DNA from: Thauera propionica
GTDB lineage: Bacteria > Pseudomonadota > Gammaproteobacteria > Burkholderiales > Rhodocyclaceae
Length of the DNA: 64,000 nucleotides
Direction of reading: 5' to 3'
Assembly (NCBI RefSeq): GCF_002245655.1
Contig: NZ_NOIH01000012.1
Span: forward strand, 117,386-181,385
Part shown: in pieces, positions 54,024 through 63,292 of the stretch
How positions within the stretch are numbered: position 1 is the first letter of the stretch
Layout of the letters: every line of letters begins with the position of its first letter
The notes under the pieces: generated by a model
What the model was told of the DNA's origin: nothing
The model's input: the letters and a program-made list of their open reading frames with translations, nothing else
Databases searched by the model: none
Program-made: the position numbers and the translations under genes

Positions 54024-54524
54024 GTGGAGTTCCACATTCGCGCGCTGGACAGCGAGGTCGAGATTGCAGGTTTCCGATGTGGGGAGGCGGCGCTGGATGA
54101 ATACCTGCAGCGCTATGCCAAGCAGGACATCAAGCGCGGGGTGGCGCGAGTGTTCGTGGCGACACCTGCCGACCAAGGCAGCGTGGTCGCGGGTTTTTAC
54201 ACGCTAAGCGCTGCCAGCGTCGCGTCTGACCAGTTGCCTGAGACGCTGCGCAAGAAGCTGCCGCGCTATCCCGTCCCCGCCGCGCTGCTCGGCCGGCTTG
54301 CAGTGAGTGAAACAGCACAAGGGCAGGGGCTGGGTTCCATCCTGCTCGCCGATGCCTGCAAGCGCGTTGTGGCTGCCAGCCAGACGCTCGCGGTGGCGGC
54401 CATCATCGTCGATGCCAAGTCGCCGGCTGCGGCCGCGTTCTACGGGCACTTCGGCTTCATCGAGCTGCCTGGCCAGCCGGGGCGCTGGATGTTGCCACGC
54501 GCGCACTTCGCCCAAGGACTCTGA
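54024..54524 (+). CDS. TacT-type GNAT acetyltransferase toxin
   Basis: A 166-residue GNAT toxin that in this family acetylates the amino group of charged tRNAs and stops translation. Features: GEAALDEYLQRYAKQD near the N-terminus, LLGRLAVSETAQGQGLGSILLADA (acetyl-CoA binding), VDAKSPAAAAFYGHFGF (active-site region). The start is GTG at 54024, abutting the antitoxin stop. The pair lies within the defence cluster, 9 bp before the giant helicase. Confidence 0.9.
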   Translation: MEFHIRALDSEVEIAGFRCGEAALDEYLQRYAKQDIKRGVARVFVATPADQGSVVAGFYTLSAASVASDQLPETLRKKLPRYPVPAALLGRLAVSETAQGQGLGSILLADACKRVVAASQTLAVAAIIVDAKSPAAAAFYGHFGFIELPGQPGRWMLPRAHFAQGL

Positions 54525-54533
54525 CCTTCTGAC

Positions 54534-57500
54534 ATGCTGCCTTCCCTCCTCGCCAAGGACATCCAGACCGGCCTGAAGCAGTTCCTCGTCGCCGCCTTCG
54601 AGCCTGCCGACCCCTTCATGCATGGGCTGATGAGCCGCTTCGTCGAGGATGAAGCCGCCTGGCTCAAGGGGCCTTACGTGCAGGTGGGGCTGCCTTTTGT
54701 GCCGGGCGCGGCCGGGCGGGACTTCTTTGTGGGCTTCCAAACGGAGTTCCCGGCCTTCAGCCATCAGGAGCAGGCCTGGCGGCGCCTCTCCAGCCAGCAC
54801 GCGGCGGCCCACACCCTGGTGGCTACCGGCACGGGCAGCGGCAAGACCGAGTGTTTCTTGTACCCGGTGCTGGATCACTGCGCCCGCGCCCGGCAAGCCG
54901 GCGAGGGCGGCATCAAGGCCCTGGTCATCTATCCGATGAACGCGTTGGCCACCGACCAGGCGCGGCGTATCGCGGAACTGGTGGCGAGCGTGCCCGCGTT
55001 CGCGGGGCTGCGGGTTGGCCTGTATGTGGGCGGAAATACCAGCAACAGCGGCGAGGGCATGGTGATGACGCCGCACGCGGTCATCACCGACCGGGCCACG
55101 CTGCGCAAGCACCCGCCCGACATCCTGCTGACCAACTACAAGATGCTCGACTACCTGATGCTGCGGCCGATGGACCGCGAGCTGTGGGCGTCGAACACGC
55201 CGACAACGCTGCGCTACGTGGTAGTCGATGAGCTGCACACCTTCGACGGTGCCCAGGGCACGGACTTGGCGCTGTTGCTGCGCCGGCTGCGGGCGCGTTT
55301 GAAGATCGAACCGAAGCACCTGATTTGCGCCGGCACCTCGGCAACGCTGGGTGGCGGCTCGGATACCGCGCCGCTGCGCGAGTACGCGCGGCAGGTGTTC
55401 GGCGTGCCCTTCGAGCCCGATTCGGTGGTGGTGGAGAACCGCCAATCGGTGGGAGTGTTCCTGGAAGACGCGATGGTGGACTTCATGTTCAGCTTCCATC
55501 GCGAATGGGCCGATGCGCTGGAACCCGCGCGCTATCGTTCGCCCCAGGCGGCGGTGGCTGCGTGGTTTGGCCTCTTCTTCCCGGACGAGCCACCGCCGGC
55601 AGATGTGAGCGACCCTGCGTGGCGCAAAGCGCTTGGGGCGTTGCTCAAGCGCCACCAACTGTTCGTGAACCTGCTCAAACTCCTCAAGGGCGGGGTGGCG
55701 AGCTACGACATGCTGACCGAGGCTTTTGCCCGCAACATGCCCAACGCCAGCAAGGGTGAGATCCGGCAGGTGCTCGACGCGCTGTTGGTGCTGATGGCCT
55801 GGGCCTTGCGAGAGGGCAATCAGCCGCTGGTGACGCTGCGCGTGCAGATGTGGGTACGGGAGCTGCGCCGCATGGTCGGCAAGCTCGCGGCCGACCCGGA
55901 AGAGGTCAAGCTGCGCAGTGAGCGGGATCTGCCGGGCGAACGCGATGGGGTGTATCTGCCCATGGTGCAGTGCCGGCAGTGCCGCACCACTGGATGGATT
56001 TCGCGTCTGGTACAGGGCAGCAGCAAGCTGTCGACCAACCTCGAGGAAATCTACAACACCTGGTTCTCGCGACGCCCGGAGGCGACGCGCTTCTACGCGG
56101 CGCGCAGTATTGGCCGTCCCCTGGCCGAGGGCATCGAGGAGCAGGTGTGCGTGAGCTGCGGCAATGTGCAGCAGGGCAAGGAGGCGTGTCTCGCCTGCGG
56201 ACATCAGACCCTGACGCCGATTTACCGGGTAACGGCCCAGCAGACCCGCGTGGTGGGGCAGGCGCAATACACCCATCACGACCAGACCTGCCCGGCCTGC
56301 GGCGAGCGCGGCGAGCTTCAGCTCCTCGGTGCGCGTAACGCGACGCTGGGCTCGCAGGTGGTGGAGAACAGTTGGGCCAGCCCCTTCAATGACGACAAGA
56401 AGCTGATTGCCTTCTCGGATTCGGTGCAGGACGCGGCGCACCGCGCGGGCTTCTTCGGCGCCCGAACCTACATGAACAACGTGCGCACCGCTTGGGCGCA
56501 TGTGATGGATGAGGTGGGGCTCAAGGCGATGCCCTGGTCGGCTTTCGTCGAGCGGGCACATGCCCAGTTCAATGCGCCGGGCTCGGTCTTGCACATGGAG
56601 CCGGCGCGGCTGGTGTCGGAGTTCCTCGGCCCGAACATGACTTGGCAGCACGACTGGTCGGTCGAGTTGCTGCAGAAGAACCACCTGCCGGCCGACAGTC
56701 GCTTGCCGGCCAAGGTGAAGAAGCGCCTGCTGTGGCAGCTCTTCAGCGACCTGACCTACCTGAGCCAGCGCGGACGGACCCTCGAGCGGATCGGCAAGGC
56801 GGTGCTGGCGGTGCCTTGGGCGAGACTCGAACCTCTGGCTGAGCGGCTGCAGGAAGTGTTCCGCGAGCAGTACGGCGCGCAAGGCATCGAGCAGGCCACC
56901 ATTGCCCAGTGGCTGTGGGGGATGCTCACCCGCATGCGTCAGCGCGGCGGTGTGCTGGACCCGGAGCTGAGCGTGTATGCGGCCGACGGCAACGTGTTTG
57001 CCCTGACCACGACGGCGGGGCGACGGGAGTGGCTGCCAGGGATGGGCGCGAACACGCCGCGGCCCATCTTCGTGACGCTCGGCAAGCATGGCGATTTCGA
57101 CAAGCTCGTTGGCTCCGGGCGGCAGACCTGGTACGAGCGCTGGGCGAGCGTGGTGCTCGGGCCGCAGATGCTGCTGGCCAAGGGCATGGCGGCAGACCTC
57201 TACGATGAGGCTATCCGCCTGCTGGTGGTCGAGCGCGTGCTCATCAAGTCCAGTCACCACCTGGGCGACACCTTGGCCCTGAACCCGGACGCGCTGACGC
57301 TCTTCGGTGAGGTGGCCTTTGTCGCGACCGAAGGAAACAAGCGTCGCCTGGCGGTGCCGCGCGAGGATGCCGAGCACTTGGTCGGCATGCCCTGCCTGGA
57401 TGCCCTCGATGCACGCTACGAGGCGCTGATTCCGGATGCAGCGGATTGGTGGGCGCAACGCTTTAGCCACGGTGACTTGCGGCGGGTGATCCCGGCCGAG

Positions 57501-60500
57501 CACACCGGGTTGTTGGAGCGCTCGGAGCGAGAAGCGCTGGAGAACCGCTTCAAGGACAAGCAGCCTCGCCCCTGGTACGAAAACCTGCTCTCGGCCACGC
57601 CGACGCTGGAAATGGGCGTGGACATCGGCAGCCTGTCGTCGGTGTTGCTGTGCTCGGTGCCGCCGAACCAGGCGAGCTTTCTGCAGCGGGTGGGCCGAGC
57701 AGGGCGTCGCGACGGCAACGCGATGACCACCACGCTGGCCGATGGCAACAGCCCGCACGACCTCTACTTCTTTGCCGAGACCGAAGAGATGATCGCCGGC
57801 GAAGTGTCGCCGCCGGGCGTCTTCCTGCAAGCCGCCGAGGTGCTGCGCCGGCAGTTGTTCGCCTACTGCATGGACGACTGGGTGGCAGGACTGGGCAGCC
57901 AGAACGCCTTGCCGGACAAGACCTCGCAGGCGCTGGACGTGATGGAGGCGAGCAAGCTCGACCGCTTCCCCTACCTGTTCATCGACCATGTGCTGGCCCA
58001 CGAGGAGCGACTCTTCAACGGGTTCATGCAGTTGCTCGACGGCGATGTGGATGAAGTGGTCCGGGCGCGGCTGCTGGATTTCATGCAGGGCCAGGGCGAG
58101 ACGGATGGCTTGCGCAGCCGCTTGATGAAGGCGCTGACCGAGCTGCAGGAGGAACGGCGCAGCTACAAGAAGCGCAAGGACGAGCTCGACAAGGCGGTCA
58201 AGCAGCTCAAGCAGAAGCCACAGGACGAGGCGACCAAGGCGGAAATCGACGAGCTGCTGCGAGAGCGCGACAAGTTCCTCGAGCTCATCAAGGAAATCAA
58301 CGCGCGCGACCTGCTCGGCACGATGACCGACTACGGCCTGATTCCGAACTACGCCTTCCCGGAAGCCGGGGTGCAGCTGAAGTCCGTGCTGTGGCGCCGC
58401 CGTGGTGTCGACGAGCCTGGCCAGGGCAGTTACGTCACGCTCAATACGCTGAAGTACGAGCGCCCGGCGCAGTCGGCGCTGTCCGAGTTCGCCCCGGAAA
58501 ACCGCTTCTACGCGAACCAGCGGCGTGTGGAAGTCGACCAGATCAACATGAACCTCGCCAAGACCGAGGACTGGCGTTTTTGCCCGAGCTGCCACCACAT
58601 GCAGAACCTGAGCGTGGAGCCGGACATTCATCCGGTGTGCCCGAGCTGCGGCGAGGCGATGTGGGGCGACGCGGCGCAGCGCCGCACGCTGCTGCGATTC
58701 CGCCAGGCGATTGCCAACAGCAACGACTCGGAAGTGCGCATCGACGACAGCGCCGAGGACCGCGAACCGAAGTATTACGTGCGCCAGCTGATGGCGGACT
58801 TCCTGCCCGGCAGCGTACGTGAGGCCTGGCAGATTGCCTCGGACGCCTTGCCCTTCGGTTTCGAGTTCATCTCGCGGGTGACCTTCCGCGATGTGAACTT
58901 CGGTGAGCTCGCCAAGCCGGGTGAGGCCTTCAAGGTGGCCGACAAGGAGGCGTCGCGGCCGGGCTTTCGTCTGTGCCGGCACTGCGGCAAGGTGCAGAAG
59001 CCACCCCGGCGCAACGGAGAAACGGCCGAGCAGACGCACAGCTTCGATTGCCCGAAGCAGGGCAGCAATGACCCTGCGAACTTGCTGGAGTGCCTCTATC
59101 TCTATCGCGAGTTCGAATCCGAGGCGCTGCGCATCCTCGTGCCCTACACCAAGAACGGGGTCGATGAACGGGTCGTGCAGTCCTTCATGGCGGCGCTGCA
59201 GCTGGGGCTGAAGCGTCGCTTCGGCGGCAAGGTCGACCACCTGCGCATGGTGCAGCAGGATGTGCCGGGCAAGAACGGCGGGCCGCGGAAGTACTACGTG
59301 ATGCTGTACGACTCGGTGCCGGGCGGCACGGGGTACCTGCACCAGTTGTTGGCCCACGATGCGGGGACGCTCGCGGACGTGCTGCGGATGGCGCTCGATG
59401 CGGTGACGAACTGCGCCTGCAACGCCGACCCGGAAAAGGACGGCTGCTACCGCTGCCTGTACCAGTACCGGTTGGGCCGCAGCATGGAGCAGGTGTCGCG
59501 CGATAACGCCAAGGCGGTGCTGTCCGACCTCGTCGGCGCGCTCGGGCAGTTGCAGCGGGTCGATACGATTTCGGACATCTTCATCAATCCGAACTTCGAC
59601 TCGGTGCTGGAAGCGCGCTTCATCGAGAGCCTGAAGCGGCTGGGCGGCGTCGGTGGCCTGCCGATGGTCAAGCTCGTGCAGGACGTGGTCAACGGCAAGG
59701 CGGGCTGGGTGCTGGAGGTGGGCAGCCAGCGCTATCGCATCGAGCCCCAGTGCAAGTTGGGGCCGATGCTGAATCTGAGCACGTGGAGCCAGCCGGACTT
59801 CGTCATCTGGCCGTGGTCGGCAACCTCGAAGCGCAAACCGATAGCGGTGTTCTGCGACGGCTGGACCGACCATCAGCACAGCATGCGCGAGGATGCCCAG
59901 AAGCGCAGTGCCATCGTGGCCAGCGGGCAGTGCTGGGTGTGGTCGGTCACGCATCAGGATGTGAATGCAGCCCTTGGGGGCAGCCTCGACCACGACCTGG
60001 AGTCGCCGCTGGTCGCGCTCTCGCGTCACGATGGCAGCAAGGCGCCGCCGCATATCCCGCGTGCCCAGGAAAAGGCCTTCACCCAGCATGCTGTGGCGCG
60101 CTTGCTTGCGTGGTTGGCGACGCCAGGCGACGGGGGTACGGACGCCGGTGCGGTGGCGCAACTGCAGCGTAATGCGCTCTGGCTGGGTTTTCTGATGATT
60201 CCTTCGACCCAGGCCGACAAGGCGGCGTGCGATGGGCAGCTCGCGCAGTGGTTGCCGCGCTTGCCGGAGGTGATCAAGGCGCCCGGCAGTGGCTATGCAC
60301 CCAGTGTCGGGCTGAACAAGGGGCCGAGCACGTTTGTGGGCTGGTGGCCCTTGGCGTGGGGGAGTCCGAAACCGCCAGCATCCGATTGGCGTGCGCCCGG
60401 TGTCGTGGTGCTCGAGGAAGCGGCAGCGGAGAGCGCCGAGCAGCTCCACAACGCCTGGCGCCGCTGGCTGCAGCTCTTCAATGCGATGCAGTTCCTTCCC

Positions 60501-60947
60501 GGCACGCTGATGGTCACCGGAAGCGGACTCGATGGCCATGACTACGAGGTACTGCAGAGCAGCGGGGATGCGGTGGGGGCGCCGTCTGCCGGTGCGTCGG
60601 GCCAGGCGGCCTTGCTCGCGGTGTGGGAGACGACCCTGGAGCAAACCCTGGATGTCCTGCGTGCGGGCCTGCGCCGCCTTGCAGAGGCGGGTGCGGCGGT
60701 GCCTGAGGTGGGGCTGGAGCTGGCCGATGAGAAGGGCAGAGTGCTCGCCGACGCCGAGCTTGCCTGGCCGACTGAAACACTGGTTGTGCTCCGTGACGAC
60801 CAGGCCGACCTGAGCGAGGCCTGGGCGACAGCGCGGTGGAAAGTGGTGGAACTGGACGAGGGCCTGGTCACTTCGGGTGGTTCCCCCTGGCAGGGCGCGG
60901 TGGCAACCGCGCTGGGCCTGACTCTGGATAACGAGGAACAACAATGA
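54534..60947 (+). CDS. DruE-like giant DEAD/DEAH helicase with DUF1998
   Basis: A 2137-residue SF2 helicase resembling DruE of Druantia. N-terminal helicase half: motif I VATGTGSGKTECFLYPVL near 98, DELHTFDGAQGTDLA near 231; zinc-like Cys pairs CRQCRTTGW, CVSCGNVQQGKEACLACG and CPACGERG near 480-590; motifs SATPTLEMGVDIG near 1020 and QRVGRAGRRDG near 1050. A coiled coil (about 1200-1255) precedes CPSCHHMQN...CPSCGEAMWGD near 1345. DUF1998 is at about 1585-1650 (VMLYDSVPGGTGYLHQLL, NCACNADPEKDGCYRCLYQYR). A tail with PDF...IAVFCDG near 1754-1776 resembles a Vsr/PD-(D/E)XK fold. It overlaps the next gene by 4 bp. No separate Druantia partners are present. Confidence 0.85.
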   Translation: MLPSLLAKDIQTGLKQFLVAAFEPADPFMHGLMSRFVEDEAAWLKGPYVQVGLPFVPGAAGRDFFVGFQTEFPAFSHQEQAWRRLSSQHAAAHTLVATGTGSGKTECFLYPVLDHCARARQAGEGGIKALVIYPMNALATDQARRIAELVASVPAFAGLRVGLYVGGNTSNSGEGMVMTPHAVITDRATLRKHPPDILLTNYKMLDYLMLRPMDRELWASNTPTTLRYVVVDELHTFDGAQGTDLALLLRRLRARLKIEPKHLICAGTSATLGGGSDTAPLREYARQVFGVPFEPDSVVVENRQSVGVFLEDAMVDFMFSFHREWADALEPARYRSPQAAVAAWFGLFFPDEPPPADVSDPAWRKALGALLKRHQLFVNLLKLLKGGVASYDMLTEAFARNMPNASKGEIRQVLDALLVLMAWALREGNQPLVTLRVQMWVRELRRMVGKLAADPEEVKLRSERDLPGERDGVYLPMVQCRQCRTTGWISRLVQGSSKLSTNLEEIYNTWFSRRPEATRFYAARSIGRPLAEGIEEQVCVSCGNVQQGKEACLACGHQTLTPIYRVTAQQTRVVGQAQYTHHDQTCPACGERGELQLLGARNATLGSQVVENSWASPFNDDKKLIAFSDSVQDAAHRAGFFGARTYMNNVRTAWAHVMDEVGLKAMPWSAFVERAHAQFNAPGSVLHMEPARLVSEFLGPNMTWQHDWSVELLQKNHLPADSRLPAKVKKRLLWQLFSDLTYLSQRGRTLERIGKAVLAVPWARLEPLAERLQEVFREQYGAQGIEQATIAQWLWGMLTRMRQRGGVLDPELSVYAADGNVFALTTTAGRREWLPGMGANTPRPIFVTLGKHGDFDKLVGSGRQTWYERWASVVLGPQMLLAKGMAADLYDEAIRLLVVERVLIKSSHHLGDTLALNPDALTLFGEVAFVATEGNKRRLAVPREDAEHLVGMPCLDALDARYEALIPDAADWWAQRFSHGDLRRVIPAEHTGLLERSEREALENRFKDKQPRPWYENLLSATPTLEMGVDIGSLSSVLLCSVPPNQASFLQRVGRAGRRDGNAMTTTLADGNSPHDLYFFAETEEMIAGEVSPPGVFLQAAEVLRRQLFAYCMDDWVAGLGSQNALPDKTSQALDVMEASKLDRFPYLFIDHVLAHEERLFNGFMQLLDGDVDEVVRARLLDFMQGQGETDGLRSRLMKALTELQEERRSYKKRKDELDKAVKQLKQKPQDEATKAEIDELLRERDKFLELIKEINARDLLGTMTDYGLIPNYAFPEAGVQLKSVLWRRRGVDEPGQGSYVTLNTLKYERPAQSALSEFAPENRFYANQRRVEVDQINMNLAKTEDWRFCPSCHHMQNLSVEPDIHPVCPSCGEAMWGDAAQRRTLLRFRQAIANSNDSEVRIDDSAEDREPKYYVRQLMADFLPGSVREAWQIASDALPFGFEFISRVTFRDVNFGELAKPGEAFKVADKEASRPGFRLCRHCGKVQKPPRRNGETAEQTHSFDCPKQGSNDPANLLECLYLYREFESEALRILVPYTKNGVDERVVQSFMAALQLGLKRRFGGKVDHLRMVQQDVPGKNGGPRKYYVMLYDSVPGGTGYLHQLLAHDAGTLADVLRMALDAVTNCACNADPEKDGCYRCLYQYRLGRSMEQVSRDNAKAVLSDLVGALGQLQRVDTISDIFINPNFDSVLEARFIESLKRLGGVGGLPMVKLVQDVVNGKAGWVLEVGSQRYRIEPQCKLGPMLNLSTWSQPDFVIWPWSATSKRKPIAVFCDGWTDHQHSMREDAQKRSAIVASGQCWVWSVTHQDVNAALGGSLDHDLESPLVALSRHDGSKAPPHIPRAQEKAFTQHAVARLLAWLATPGDGGTDAGAVAQLQRNALWLGFLMIPSTQADKAACDGQLAQWLPRLPEVIKAPGSGYAPSVGLNKGPSTFVGWWPLAWGSPKPPASDWRAPGVVVLEEAAAESAEQLHNAWRRWLQLFNAMQFLPGTLMVTGSGLDGHDYEVLQSSGDAVGAPSAGASGQAALLAVWETTLEQTLDVLRAGLRRLAEAGAAVPEVGLELADEKGRVLADAELAWPTETLVVLRDDQADLSEAWATARWKVVELDEGLVTSGGSPWQGAVATALGLTLDNEEQQ

Positions 60948-63055
60948 GCTTCAAGCCGAAGGTCGCTCTCGCGCAGGATTTCCTGCTGCAACTGGCTCGG
61001 TTGCCGGTGTCGGTCCACTCCAAAGTGATGAAATGGGCCATCCAGTTCCAGGCGGACCCCACGAGTTCAGGCATCAACTACGAGAACATCAATGGTGCCA
61101 AGGACCCGAACCTGAAGTCGGTCCGGCTCGACAAGGACTGGCGCGGCATCGTGTTCAAGCCCTCGAAGGGCGATGTCTATGTGTTGCTCTATGTCGACCA
61201 CCACGACGATGCCTACCGCTGGGCGGAGAACCGCAAGCTGACCATCAACCCGGTGACCGGCGCGATGCAGATGGTGACGCTGGAGCACGTGGTCGAGCAG
61301 GACACCGAGGCGGGAGCGCCGGAGCAGCCCGTCCCCGATTACGCCGCACCGCCGCAGTCTGTGGAGCCGGTTGCGGCACCGCTCTTTGGTGAGCTCTCGG
61401 ACACCGAGCTGATGAGCCTAGGGGTGCCGGAAGAACTGCTTTCGGCCGTACGCAAGATCGCTTCTGAGGAGGCGCTGGATGCCTTGCAGTCACGCCTGCC
61501 AGCAGAGGCCTACGAGGGCCTTTTCCTGGTGGCAGCGGGTGACAGCGTGAATCAGGTGCTGCAGGCGCGCGAGACCCGGGTGGACCAGGCCATCGACACC
61601 AGCGACTTTGCTGCGGCGCTGGCCACGGCTGAGTCTCAGTCGCGCTTCGTGGTGGTCGATGACGACGAGGCCATGCTGGCCATCATGAACGCGCCGCTCG
61701 CTCAGTGGCGCGTCTTCCTGCACCCGACGCAGAACAAGCTCGCGCGAGGTGACCGCAGTGGTCCGGTGCGGGTACTGGGCGGCGCCGGCACGGGCAAGAC
61801 GGTGCTCGCGATGCACCGCTCGAAATGGCTGGCGGAAAACCGCGCTCTGGGCGGCAAGAAGGTGCTCTTCACCACCTTCACACGCAACCTCGCGCTCGAC
61901 ATCGAAGAGAACCTGAAGACGCTGTGCAGTGCGGACGCGATGTCCAGGATCGAGGTGAAGAACCTCGACGCATGGGTGGGTGGCTTCATGCGTGCGCGCA
62001 AGCTGGAGCACCGCATCGTCTATGACCGCAAGCAGGATGGGGCGCTGCAGGCCTGGCAGTCAGCCCTGGCCACCAAGGACGCCACGCTTGACCTTCCCGA
62101 CAGCTTCTACTCGGATGAGCTCGAGCAGGTGGTGCTCGCGCAGGGCCTGACCACGCTTGACCAGTACCGCACCGCCCGCCGGATTGGACGCGGCGTGATC
62201 CTGAGCCGTGCAAAGCGTGACGCGGTGTGGCCCGTGTTCGAGGAGTACCGCGGACAGCTCGCATCGCGCAAGCTCAAGGAAGTCGATGACGCCTATCGGG
62301 AAATCGCCGAGATGATTGCCACCGAACAGGGCTCGGAGCTCGGGTACGCAGCCATCGTCATCGACGAGACCCAGGACTTCGGGCCGCAGGCCTTGAAACT
62401 GTTGCGGGCGATGATCGCGCACGGGCCAAACGACCTCTTCTTCGTCGGCGACGGACACCAGCGGATCTACAGCCGCAATCGCGCAGCCATGAGCCGCTGT
62501 GGCATCGACATCCGCGGCCGCTCGCGCAAGCTCTACCTCAATTACCGAACCACCGACGAAATCCGCCGCCAGGCCATGGCCCTGCTCGAAGGTTGCGAAA
62601 TCGACGACCTCGATGACGGCCACGACGAGAGCAAGCGCTACAAGTCGCTGTCGCACGGGCCAGCGCCGGAGGTGAGGAAGACCTCCGGTCTGGAAGAGGC
62701 CTCACAAGCCGCCATCGGCTTCATCCAGCAGTGGCGCGGTGCGCAGGCCGAGAACGAGAGCCTGTCCTTCTGCGTGGTGAGCTACAGCGAGAAGAGCCGT
62801 GACGCGCTCGGACAGCAGCTCCAGGCCGCCGGTATCGCGTCTGTGCCCATCACGGCGCAGAGCAACCACGCCGATGCGCGCAACGTCGTACATCTGGCCA
62901 CGATGCACCGGGCCAAGGGTCTGGAATTCGACTGCGTCATCGTGGTGGCGCCGGAGAGCTACCTGGGGCCGGCGGAGGAGACCGCGGGGAAGCGCCGGTT
63001 GCTGTATGTGGCGCTGACGCGGGCAAAGCGCGGGGCGCTGCTGTTGCAGGTTTGA
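60944..63055 (+). CDS. RelE-like domain fused to UvrD-family helicase
   Basis: A 703-residue fusion. Residues 1 to about 105 (FLLQLARLPVSVHSKVMKWA, INGAKDPNLKSVRLDKDWRGIVFK, YVLLYVDHHDDAYRWA) match the RelE/ParE toxin fold, then a linker, then a UvrD-like SF1 helicase: GGAGTGKTVLAMHR near 280, VIDETQDFGPQALKL near 473, HRAKGLEFDCVIV near 654, LLYVALTRAKRGA at the end. Starts inside the stop of the DruE-like gene (ATGA), so they are translated together. Whether the RelE-like part is an active RNase or a binding module is unknown. Confidence 0.85.
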   Translation: MSFKPKVALAQDFLLQLARLPVSVHSKVMKWAIQFQADPTSSGINYENINGAKDPNLKSVRLDKDWRGIVFKPSKGDVYVLLYVDHHDDAYRWAENRKLTINPVTGAMQMVTLEHVVEQDTEAGAPEQPVPDYAAPPQSVEPVAAPLFGELSDTELMSLGVPEELLSAVRKIASEEALDALQSRLPAEAYEGLFLVAAGDSVNQVLQARETRVDQAIDTSDFAAALATAESQSRFVVVDDDEAMLAIMNAPLAQWRVFLHPTQNKLARGDRSGPVRVLGGAGTGKTVLAMHRSKWLAENRALGGKKVLFTTFTRNLALDIEENLKTLCSADAMSRIEVKNLDAWVGGFMRARKLEHRIVYDRKQDGALQAWQSALATKDATLDLPDSFYSDELEQVVLAQGLTTLDQYRTARRIGRGVILSRAKRDAVWPVFEEYRGQLASRKLKEVDDAYREIAEMIATEQGSELGYAAIVIDETQDFGPQALKLLRAMIAHGPNDLFFVGDGHQRIYSRNRAAMSRCGIDIRGRSRKLYLNYRTTDEIRRQAMALLEGCEIDDLDDGHDESKRYKSLSHGPAPEVRKTSGLEEASQAAIGFIQQWRGAQAENESLSFCVVSYSEKSRDALGQQLQAAGIASVPITAQSNHADARNVVHLATMHRAKGLEFDCVIVVAPESYLGPAEETAGKRRLLYVALTRAKRGALLLQV

Positions 63056-63085
63056 GTCTGCCGTAGCTCAGCGTGTAATCAGCCG

Positions 63086-63292
63086 ATGCGATCACCTACC
63101 AGACTATTGCTTCATTTGGTCGAGGGCGGCTCACGCGGCTCCCAACACGGGGAGGCTTTTGCCATCGCGAAGAAAGTCCGCGCGCTGCGGGTGGCGCACA
63201 AGCAGTTGGGCATGTTCGGCGACGAACTGGCGGAAATCCGGCTGGAGTGGAAGCGCAAGCGGAACTTCATGAAGCTGCTGGATGCGCTGTGA
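63086..63292 (+). CDS. Small hypothetical protein
   Basis: A 68-residue basic protein (FAIAKKVRALRVAHKQLGMFGDELAEIRLEWKRKRNFMKLL), not recognised, no signal peptide. Its stop overlaps the start of the DUF3820-type gene (GTGA), which supports coupled expression. No good ribosome site is present. Low-information small gene; likely real because of the coupling. Confidence 0.55.
   Translation: MRSPTRLLLHLVEGGSRGSQHGEAFAIAKKVRALRVAHKQLGMFGDELAEIRLEWKRKRNFMKLLDAL

Noticed and set aside
54204..60944. Antisense open frame of 2246 codons opposite the DruE-like gene
   Set aside because: Very long, but rich in His, Arg, Gln and Leu and without any domain; typical of a stop-poor mirror frame in GC-rich coding DNA. 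The forward gene has clear helicase motifs.
54534..60947. Canonical Druantia call
   Set aside because: The DruE-like protein is present, but no DruA-D, DruF/G/M or DruH partner was recognised beside it.
39580..63055. Full DISARM or BREX call
   Set aside because: No DrmA, DrmB or DrmC and no PglZ, BrxC or BrxL-like proteins were seen; only the SNF2 helicase and methylase resemble DISARM parts.
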